From assembly GCA_963921195.1 (NCBI GenBank), contig OY992536.1, forward strand, positions 97,923,550 to 97,987,549: a DNA stretch of 64,000 nt, given 5' to 3'. The translations under genes and the position numbers were made by a program. How positions within the stretch are numbered: the stretch's first letter is position 1; every line of letters begins with the position of its first letter. The notes below the pieces were generated by a model. The model had not been told where the DNA came from. It searched no databases and saw nothing but the letters and a program-made list of their open reading frames with translations. Origin of the DNA: Pegoplata infirma (Eukaryota > Arthropoda > Insecta > Diptera > Anthomyiidae). Positions 55,003 through 64,000 of this stretch are shown here, one piece after another.

Positions 55003-56072
55003 AGTACCAAAAAGTGTACTTTTATAAAAGATACTTTTAATGAAAGTTACTTTTTATAAGAGGTACTTTTTATAAAAGGTACTTTTTATAAACGGTACTT
55101 TTTATAAAAGGTACTTTTTATAAAAAGTACTTTTTATAAAAGGTACTTTTTATAAAAGGTACTTTTTGTAAAAAGGTACTTATTATAAAAGGTACTTTTA
55201 ATAAAAGGTACTTTTAATAAAAGGTACTTTTTATAAAAGGTACTTTTTATAAAAGGTACTTTTTATAAAAGGTACTTTTTATAAAAGGTACTTTTTATAA
55301 AAGGTACTTTTTATAAAAGGTACTTTTTATAAAAGGTACTTTTTATAAAAGGTACTTTTTATAAAAGGTACTTTTTATAAAAGGTACTTTTTATAAAAGG
55401 TACTTTTTATAAAAGGTACTTTTTATAAAAGGTACTTTTTATAAAAGGTACTTTTTATAAAAGGTACTTTTTATAAAAGGTACTTTTTATAAAAGGTAAT
55501 TTTTATAAAAGTTACTTTTTATAAAAGGTACTTTTTATAAAAGGTACTTTTTATAAAAGGTAATTTTTATAAAAGTTACTTTTTAAAAAAGGTACTTTTT
55601 ATAAAAGGTACTTTTTATAAAAGGTACTTTTTATAAAAGGTACTTTTTATAAAAGGTACTTTTTATAAAAGGTACTTTTTATAAAAGGTACTTTTTATAA
55701 AAGGTCCTTTTTATAAAAGGTACTTTTTTTAAAAGGTACTTTTTTTAAAAGGTACTTTTTAAAAAAGGTACTTTTTATAAAAGGTACTTTTTATAAAAGG
55801 TACTTTTTGTAAAAGGTACTTTTTATAAAAGGTACTTTTTATAAAATGTACTTTTTATAAAAGGTACTTTTTATAAAAGGTACTTTTTATAAAAGGTACT
55901 TTTTATAAAAGGTACTATTTATAAAAGGTACTTTTTATAAAAGGTACTTTTTATAAAAGGTACTTTTAATAAAAGATACTTTTCTTAAAAGGTACTTTTT
56001 ATAAAAGATACTTTTTATAAAAGGTACTTTTTATAAAAGGTACATTTTATAAATGGTACTTTTTATAAACGG
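55003..56072. repeat. 16-bp minisatellite (AAAAGGTACTTTTTAT)n in Helitron D
   Basis: Same unit as in Helitron C (19600-21088), about 65 copies, with its own variants (GGTAATTTTTATAAAAGTTAC seen twice near 55495 and 55560). Confidence 0.92.
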
Positions 56073-56074
56073 TA

Positions 56075-56900
56075 CAGAATTTTCAGAAAGTACTTGTTCC
56101 AGAATGTTTTATTTCACTAAAGGATCCTACATTTTAAATCTGAAGTTTGAAAGACCATTATTTCAGTATATAAAAAAAAGTACCAAAAGTATACTTTTTT
56201 ACCCATTTTACCCCCGTAGAATCAACATTGGCAAAAACCCAGACTTAGTGAATCTTTTTTCCGGGAGGTGAACCTACATTGCAAATTTCAAGTTCCTAGT
56301 ACTATTATTTAAGGAAATATAAAAAGTACCAAAAGTACAGTTTCTTACCCTTTTTACCGCCTTAGAATCATCATTAACAAAAATCAAGCCCTAGTGGATC
56401 TATATTCCGGGAGGTGATCATACAATCCAAATTTGAAGTTTTTGTGACCATTTTTTAAGAAAATATAAAAGGTACCAAAAGTACAGTTTTTTACCCTTTT
56501 TACCCCCTTAAAATCAACATTGGAAAAAATCCGGCCTTACTGGATCTATATTCCAATAGTTGAATATACAGTCCAAATTTCAAGTCTCTGTAATCATTAT
56601 TTCAGGAGATATAAAAAGTACCAAAAGTACAGTTTTTTACCCTTTTTGTCCCCTTAGAATCAACATTGACAAAAATCCGGCCTTACTGGATCTATATTCC
56701 GGGAGGTGAACATACAGTCCAAATTTCAAGTCTCTATGACCATTATTTCAGGAGATATACAAAGTACCAAAAGTACAGTTTTTTACCCTTTTTACCCCCT
56801 TAGAATCAACATTGGCAAAAATCCAGCCTTAGTGGATCTATATTCCGCGAGGTGGACCTACAGTCCAAATTTCAAGTCTCTAGCTTCAGCGGTTTGGGCT
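56075..56900. repeat. ~125-bp array in Helitron D
   Basis: About six units matching those in Helitron C (AGAATCAACATTGGCAAAAA and TGGATCTATATTCCGGGAGG boxes), ending in the shared CTAGCTTCAGCGGTTTGGGC segment. Confidence 0.87.
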
Positions 56901-56958
56901 GGGCGATGATGAATCAGTCAATAAGTCAGTCAGTCAGTCACGTTACTCTTTTATATAT

Positions 56959-57886
56959 CGTGAACCTATATTCAAAATATGCCAACTCAAATTTGAACGA
57001 AATGAGTTTCCGATGGAAAATAGCTCCCCTATGCAATACCCATCTGTGGTAAAAATTTCAGAGCAAAAAAATAATTTTTTGTCGTTTTACATCCATTTTT
57101 GTTATTCTGCTAACTCAAAGTACATATTTTTTTGGTGAAAATAAATGCCAACTCCCATTGTAAATTTCCAAAAATTTTTCAAAAATTTTTAAAAAAAAAA
57201 TTAGACCACATATCTTATTGCATTTGCCTTTCTGAACACGAATCTGGTAAAGATTTTGATATCTAATGCCTAGTTTTCGAGATATTGCCATTTTGAAAAT
57301 ATCGGTGAATAGTGTTTGCAAAAAAAAAATTGCTTATATATATGTAACTTTCAAACTATTTATCAGATTGAAACATTATGAGTGGGGCAAATAAAGTCAA
57401 TGATATAAGCTTTCAAAATAGCTAGTTTGGAGTGAGCCTTCTGCAATAAAGCGTGAGTTACAGAGTGCCAAAGTTGACCACCCTGAGATTAAAAGGCTTT
57501 CGGAGGTAGTAACTTTTAAAAATATGCAAAGATTTTTAATTTTTTTTAGTTTTTGCAATTACCGCACTAAGGAAAACAAAATCCAAAAAAAAAAAAAATT
57601 TATAAAAATTTTTCAAAAAAAAAATTATTTTTAGTTTCCGACAAAATATGCCAACTCTAAAAAAATATTTGTTTTTTGATATAGTAATAAATGCCATCTG
57701 AAAAAAATACGCAAACCAGTGCAAAATATGAAATTTTTGTCATAGGTAAAAATTATTTAGAATATTTAAACCATCTTATGGAAGGTACATTGTTTATTTT
57801 TACAATAATATGCAAAATAACTAGTTTTTTAGCTCTCCTGAAAAGTAAGCTTTTTCGAGTTGGCATTTATTGAATATAGTTCGACG
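56959..57886. mobile_element. Element E (928 bp), unclassified TIR element in the Helitron D tip
   Basis: Imperfect ~30-bp inverted ends, CGTGAACCTATATTCAAAAT against CGTCGAACTATATTCAATAA, both followed by ATGCCAACTC. It breaks the Helitron end sequence so that TTTTATAT lies left and ATATATAGAT right. ATAT is either a 4-bp target duplication or part of the TIR; the A/T context prevents a decision. The interior has further ATGCCAACTC-like boxes and no transposase. Confidence 0.68.
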
Positions 57887-57895
57887 ATATATAGA

Positions 57896-60078
57896 TAATA
57901 GGTTTTGGATTAAATCGTATTCTTTTTTCCTCCATACTCAAATCTAATTGTATTTTCTGGTAAAAACGTATTATATTTTTAGCTGATGATATTGAAACTG
58001 ATGATATGAGACTAATATAAGAAAATCTCTAAATATTTTTTTTTCTGTAAAGACAGTTGAGCTCAGGATTTAATTTTATTTTTTTTTAATTCTTTGATAT
58101 GTTATATATAGTGTGAATTAAGAAAAGTGTATAAGAAAAATTTTTGATTTTTCTAAAATTTTAAGACATCCTGGCTCGTTTTTACTAGTTTCATATAATC
58201 CAGTTATTATTATGACCCTCAGAAAACTTTTACTGTCAATTTAATTCAGTTAATAAAAATCTCTAAATCTTGTTACAACTGTATACATCGATTGAGAAAA
58301 AAAATCATTTAATTATGAAATTTTATAATTTATCAAAAAAAATATGATTGTCCCCTAGAATATACATATATCTATTTTGAGAAAAATCAATTTCATTATT
58401 ATGAAAAAATATGTATCTTATTCAGCATAAAAATAATCTGTATGTTATGAAAAATAAAATCACCATAATTTCAATTTGTAAAAAATAATTACATTTTTAG
58501 CATTTCATGTAAAATTATATTCAACATAAAAAATTTCTGTATACTCTATAATAATAAAATAAAAAAACCAAAGTCAATTTTCCCAATCTTTGTGGAATAT
58601 TGTTTTTTATAAATTTATTTTAGAAGTAAAAATATTTCATGATTTTTTCCTAATGGAAAAAAATAGAGGCTCCTAAAAATTTAAATTTCAAAATTTTTCC
58701 TTATGGGAAAAATATATAAATTTTGTTGTCTTCCAGAATATGAGTGTGTATCTATTTTTGAGAAAACTCATTTCATTATTAAAAAAAATATTTGAAATTT
58801 GAGGTACATACATATTTTTTAAACATTATTGAAATTTTAAAACTAAATTTTTAAACTTATTCTTTTTCAATTCTAATAACTGACCTTACTCAAAATGTAT
58901 AGTAGTCTACCAGACAAAAAAAAATAAAATAATATCGCATTACATTAAATAATTTGCAAGTATAGCAATATGAACTTTATAATATGGTGAGGAAGTACAC
59001 TAATCTCTTGATTAACGTAGAAGACAATTAACATCGTTAATTTTAATTATTTTTTGTAAAAAAATCCATGTAGTTCAGAAATCAGTGTAAAACAGTAATT
59101 TGGTAAAAAAATAACAAATTTCATAGCAAATAAAAAAAATAAGTATTCTTATCAAAGACGAAGTAAACTGGAGGAAAAAAGCAGTAACTTCATACAAAAA
59201 AAAACTAGAAATTACACAGAAAATTAGCATTACCTGAAACAAATACACTCATTAAATAAAAATAAGGCCGATAATCGAGGTATGGGTAAAACAAACAAAT
59301 TGTTTTTTTTTTCATTTTACAAGACATAAACTACAAAAAAAAGATATTATGTTACAAGCAAATTATTGTATGAAAAAAATGTACTGTGAATGAAAAAATA
59401 GTCATATGGAAAAAAAATATCAGCAAATGATAAAAAAATTATCTTCAAAAAGCTCCTGCTTTATATTAAAAAAATAAAGTGCGATAATTGATGTATAGGT
59501 GTATTGATAAATTGTATAAAACAATATTTTCTATTTTCTGTTTGAAATGATGATTTTTCTAATATCATGTTTTTAATTTTATATGTATTTAATATTTAAT
59601 TTTTTCCACAATTTTTATCCTCAGTTTTTTATTCTCAATTTTTTATCTTCAATTTTTTATCATTTTACTTTTTTGTTTCTTTTTTTTTTGCCCATTTACA
59701 ACAAAATATATTTCTTCATAAAAATTCATAATCATCATTTTATTTTTCAATTCTAATAACTGACCATACTCAATATGTTTAAATGTAAAGTATCAGACAA
59801 TGTTCTACCATATACTTATGTATAACGAAAAAAAAAATATAAAAATTAAAATAAAATAATATCGCGTTACATTAAATATTTTGCATGTGTGCAATATGAC
59901 CTTTTTTTCACAATATATTTTACTCAGTTTTTTTATCCTCAATTTTTATCATTTTATTTTTCTGATTTTTTTGCCCATTTTGCCCCTGGCCCAGAATCGG
60001 TATATTACTACTACTAAAAGTCATAGATAACTTTTAAAGCAAAACGGCCCACGTACTGCATATTTTTTTTCTGATTTT
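57896..60078. other. A/T-rich intergenic DNA with a ~130-bp direct repeat pair
   Basis: No credible gene. Segments near 58868-58990 and 59752-59910 share TTTTCAATTCTAATAACTGACC and ATAAAATAATATCGCRTTACATTAAA in the same order. Confidence 0.55.
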
Positions 60079-60629
60079 TATACCCTCCAACTACAGTATG
60101 AGGGTATACTCACTTTGTCATTCCGTGTGTAACGCATCGAAATATCTGTCGGGGACCCCATAAAGTATATATATTATTGATCAGTGATCGATTCTAAGAC
60201 ATTCTAGCGATGTCCGTCCGTCCGTCTGTCCGTCCGTCCGTCCGTCTGTAGTTAACACGATGCAGTCCAAAATAAAAGAGCTTGGAACCTCAAGTTTGGC
60301 ACAAATATGTCTTATGTTCCTAGGCAGGTTAAGTTCGGAAATTGGCCAAATCGGACCAGGGGGAAAAAAGTTCCCCCTTGAAGAACTAAACCAACCTCTA
60401 AAAAATACACGTTTTTACAAGTTTTTTTTTTTGTATTTTTGTTAAATAAATGAAACATTTGGTATATTTATCGCGATGGGAAGGTGCTCTCAACGTGCCC
60501 CACTGACCCTATCAACTCCCCCCCCCCCCAAAAAAAAAAAGAAACGCCTCTGTCATTTTTTTTTTTTTTTTTACATTTTGGAGGGTATACAAGATTCGGC
60601 ACAGCCGAATTTAACACTCTCACTTGTTT
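60079..60629 (+). mobile_element. INE-1/DINE-1-like (Helentron-type) element
   Basis: Begins TTATACCCTCCAACTACAG, continues with GAGGGTATACTCACTTTGTC, GACCCCATAAAGTATATATA, TTGATCAGTGATCGATTC and GATGTCCGTCCGTCCGTCTG in the order familiar from dipteran INE-1-type repeats. It ends GGAGGGTATACAAGATTCGG with a hairpin ATTCGGC/GCCGAAT shortly before the ACTCTCACTTGTTT terminus. Family assignment is from memory of that repeat class. Non-coding; contains a (GTCC)n tract at about 60214-60248. Confidence 0.78.
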
Positions 60630-60790
60630 ATTATATTTTTACAGAATACTATATAACATATCAATGTGTAAAGAAAAAATACTTAATATTGTATTTTTTT
60701 TCTAATATTTTTTCCATGAATAATATAGCTTTTGAAAAAAATTAAATAAAGACACAAAAAAAAACTAACTTTTTTCCAACTTCAGACAAA

Positions 60791-61402
60791 AACTTACAAG
60801 GGAAGTCTCCCTGGTGTCACCCTCCGATCTTCATGAAATTTGGATATGTTGTTAAGAACGAAAATTAATTCGACACGTATTTTTTTTTAGCGGCCAAAAT
60901 TCATTTTTTAGGGGGGTCGATTTGTATGGGGGGAAATTGACCATTTTCAGTTTTTCACGATTTAAGCCTATTTAAACAAAATTAATATAGGCATGTGTGG
61001 TATCAGATTAAAGGTATTAAAAATACCTATCTCGTGGTGTTAACAACGGGCCATAGAAGTTAATGTTTTTCGACTTATTAACAAAAATGTCCTAAAATTT
61101 TAGTATTTTACTCAATATGACGAAAAGTTGTGCATGTTTGGATACGTTCTTAGCACACGTAGATAGGTTTTCCAAAGACCTTTCATTTGGTATGCAACAT
61201 GACTAGGTTTCTTTGCATAGTATAGGAGATAAACGAAAAAAACTGAAAAATGGCCTTGTCTTCCCCCCTCCTTTTTACCCCCTAAATATGAATTTGGGCC
61301 GCTAAAAAAAAATACGTGTCCCTTTATTTTTTCTGCTCTACAAAATAAAATCAATTCCATAAAGATCCGCGGGTGACACTAGGGAGACTTCCCTTGTTAG
61401 TT
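60791..61402. mobile_element. 612-bp TIR element, unclassified
   Basis: Inverted ends of at least 30 bp: AACTTACAAGGGAAGTCTCC (left) and AACTAACAAGGGAAGTCTCC (complement of right end), both continuing into TGTCACCC. Inner arms also match (GCGGCCAAAATTCAT against GGGCCGCTAAAAAA-side sequence). I cannot find a convincing target duplication, so superfamily is open. No ORF. Confidence 0.72.
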
Positions 61403-62601
61403 ATTTTTATTGTTTTGCCTTATAAACCATAGTCCGAGCTATTGAAAAAGCGAAAAAAATAATTTTTTGACTCACGAACTTTTTTTATGCATTCCATCAA
61501 AATTTGTCAATTTTTGGGAATTCGGTAGAAAAAATATAGATTTCAGAGCAATACAAAAATGTATTTTAAGATTAATTCTAAAAAAATGCAAATACAACAT
61601 TTAGCTAATATATTAAAGTAACTTTTGCAAAAAAAAGTTCGTTGATTTCTTTAAAATTCGATTTTTCATAATTATTTTAGTAAACCTATAAAAATCAATT
61701 TTTAGGTTTTAACACAATAGCGATGAATTTCCATACTTTTGCGCCATCTTGTGGCAACATATGACTTCTTAAAAATCAGAAAAGTACATATTTCTTTTAG
61801 TTTACTATTAAACTGTAAAAATACAAAAAATCATCAACATTGAAGACATACTTTTTTTTTTGATTTTTGCCAATGAAACGAATCACTGTGCGCCGTGTTA
61901 AACAAATTCTATACACCATTATTTTTTTGGTGCTAATTATCTGATGATAGAAGCAGATGAGGCATTCCACACCAAATGTCCAGCGAAAAAAAACACGTGT
62001 CGCACGAATTTCTGAATAGGTTGTATGGATAGCTCTATATGGAACTAAGAAAATTGCGTTTTTGGTTTTTCAATTTTTCAAAAACTGGGCTGAGGAGGCG
62101 TGGTCAAATATGGGAAAAATGGTCAAATTTGTGTCGAGTTGCCTTGATTAAATATTTATCACATTAAAACGGAATGCACCACAATCTCAAAAATTTACAT
62201 TCTTATATAGTTTTGTATGGGCTATCGATTAAAATTTTTTTTTTGGAAAATTTTCAGAACCCGTTCTGAAATTTTCCATTTTTGAAAAAAGTCAATTTAT
62301 CAAAAATCCGGCCACTTTTTTTTTTTTTTTTAAATTTTTTTTTTTTAAAGTTTAGATGTTTGTCCATCCACACAAAAAAATTCAGAAACACGTTCGGCGT
62401 TTTTTTCGAGAAAATCGCATTTGAATATTGAATTTCACGACAATTTTGGAATTTCCTTGTATTTTCTTGTTAAAACATGGCGTATGAGTAACAAATTTTT
62501 GCGAAACCAACGAGTTGATCCCATTTTAATTATTTCTTCATGTGTGGTGCAATATAGAGATGGGCGTGAGTGCGATTTGACCCACGCAAGATTTGACCCA
62601 C
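61403..62601. other. A/T-rich DNA, no feature recognised
   Basis: Short chance ORFs only. Contains GTGCGATTTGACCCACGCAAG and a near repeat of it just before the palindrome. Confidence 0.5.
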
Positions 62602-64000
62602 GCAATTAAAGTCACTGACGACTCGTTATTATTTTTAGTTTACTTGTGCAATCACGTGAGTCAATTTACTGTTACTCACGCAGTTTTTGATTACGCTCAC
62701 GGTTGTTCACTCACGCTGATGATGATTTTACAAAAATAATAAAAACAACAAATTTTCTATGAAAAAATCCCTGAAAACGAAAACTCAAAAAAACAGTAAA
62801 ATTCCAAAAAAAAATAGTTAAAAATCACAAAAACTTACTTAAGAAAAATTTTAAGCATTCACTCATCTCGCAAAAATTGGACTTCATAATCACTCACGAA
62901 ATGTTCTACTAACGCTACCTCTTTAATGTCGTGAATAGCTTAGTACGTGACTCGCGAGTCATTTTTTTCAAATGTTGAACGTTAAAGGATATGTACCTAT
63001 AAAGTAGTGTCCGATTTATTGCTCCCGCTTAAATGCGCTTATCCAAAATATTAAATACATCAGAAGGATATTGATGCATTTACATAAAAAAACTCTTATA
63101 AACGCACATCAAATGGTCTGTCTGTCTGTCTGTCTGTCTGTATGTATGTCTATCTGTCTGGCTGTATGTATGTCTGCTTGTATGTCTGATAAACAAAACC
63201 CAAAACGCTTAAATGCGTAAGACTGGTAAAAGAGTTTCATACAAAGTTCACTGAAATATCAAAACTAAAATGAACTGAAATATCACCACTAAAATGAGTT
63301 CCCCGCTTTATTGATTCACTTGCGGAAGCATAAATAACAATAAACAAATTCAAAAACTTAAGATCACTAGATTAACGTTTATATGCATCAATATTCTTTT
63401 GATTTATCTTATATTTTGGATAAGCGCATTAAAGCGGGAGCAATAAATCGGAGACTACATTGTAGGTACATATCCTTTAACGTTCAACATTTGAAAAAAT
63501 TGACTCGCGGGTCACGTACTAAGCTATTTTTAATTAAACCCTCACTTAGTTTTCACTTAACAAACTTGAGTTATGCGTTAGTGTCATTCTTGCCTGAATC
63601 ACGCAAAAACGTTACCAGAGACCTTTCCTATTTATACTATATTAGAGATGGTTGACTCACTTGCGAATCACACGTGAGTAAAAACTAAATCACTCACGAT
63701 ATTAAAGAGGTAGCGTGAGTAGAAAAACATTTCGTGAGTGATTAGGAAGTCCAATTTTTGCGATGTGATTTTTAACTTTTTTTTTTTATTCTTACTGTTT
63801 TTTTTTTGAGTTTCCGTTTTCAGTGCTTTGTTTTCATAGAAAATTTGTTGTTTTTATTATTTTTGTAAAATCATCATCAACGTGAGTGAACAACCGTGAG
63901 CGTAATCAAAAATTGCGTGAGCGTGAGTAACAGTAAATTGACTCACGTGATTGCACAAGTAAACTAAAAATAATAACGAGTCGTCAGTGACTTTAATTGC
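62602..64000. repeat. Large palindrome reaching the window end
   Basis: Left arm 62602-63095 and right arm 63375-64000 are inverted copies: the first 24 bp of the left arm are the exact complement of the last 24 bp of the window. Arms are rich in CACGTGAGTCA/ACTCACG motifs. The right arm has an extra ~130 bp (about 63520-63650). The loop (63096-63374) holds a TCTG/TGTATGTC microsatellite at 63117-63190. It probably continues past 64000. Confidence 0.85.

Larger units (their letters stand above)
54009..57895 (-). mobile_element. Helitron D (non-autonomous), interrupted by element E
   Basis: Same family as B and C: CTAG end at 54012-54009 after A54008, 3' hairpin at 54022-54039, TC end at 57895 followed by T57896. 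The (CAGT)n box is at about 56924-56940. Interior: segments with TCCAAATTTCAAGT boxes, a 16-bp minisatellite (55003-56072) and a ~125-bp array (56075-56900). About 2.96 kb without element E. Confidence 0.84.

Noticed and set aside
60476..60745. ORFs across the C and A homopolymers at 60.5 kb
   Set aside because: They lie in the INE-1-like element and consist largely of low-complexity sequence.

Overview
This is non-coding-rich dipteran nuclear DNA, with no bacterial or viral gene organisation. The pointers are a BEL/Pao LTR retrotransposon with a fly-type Gag-Pol, an INE-1/DINE-1-like repeat with GTCC-rich tracts (60.1-60.6 kb), several Helitron-type elements carrying internal tandem arrays, hAT and Tc1/mariner-type elements, and very high A+T. 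A higher (possibly calyptrate) fly is the best guess, but I cannot name the species. Nearly the whole window is transposable elements nested in one another, which can be ordered from their target sites.

Layout. 1-6.6 kb: a 21-bp A/T minisatellite surrounds a dead, minus-strand BEL/Pao pol fragment (BEL-A) that is split by Helitron A (2333-4174). 6.9-18.6 kb: a very large old inverted repeat whose arms are filled with ~140-bp TWA-target MITEs. A 934-bp Tc1-like foldback sits in its centre and Helitron B (11596-18574) in its right arm. 18.6-22.9 kb: Helitron C (18772-22036) in degenerate minisatellite. 22.5-25.07 kb: a second copy of the minisatellite plus a pol fragment (BEL-B). 25.07-39.41 kb: a hAT-type element inserted in BEL-B with an 8-bp target duplication. 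Inside it lies Helitron F (28145-38641), and inside that an intact BEL/Pao element (29476-38357) with LTRs that read as identical and a 5-bp target duplication. 39.4-50.9 kb: four copies of a ~2.7-kb module (two Tc1-like palindromic elements plus an 18-bp minisatellite block), two in each orientation, forming an ~11.4-kb palindrome. 50.9-54.0 kb: A/T-rich DNA with small unidentified ORFs, including two paralogous exon-like segments. 54.0-57.9 kb: Helitron D with another element inserted 10 bp from its end. 57.9-64 kb: A/T-rich DNA, an INE-1-like element, a 612-bp TIR element and a large palindrome reaching the window end.

The only clearly intact genes belong to the young BEL/Pao element. One is a 1781-aa Gag-Pol with zinc knuckles, aspartic protease, RT (YVDD), RNase H, HHCC integrase and DDE core. 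The other is a 359-aa downstream ORF in the position where env would lie. ORF2 is not an env: it is a second nucleocapsid-type zinc-knuckle region plus a retropepsin-like domain without the D-S/T-G motif, and its ATG follows a strong 3' splice-site sequence. A shortened, catalytically altered Gag/PR paralogue expressed like env is the most novel-looking thing here.
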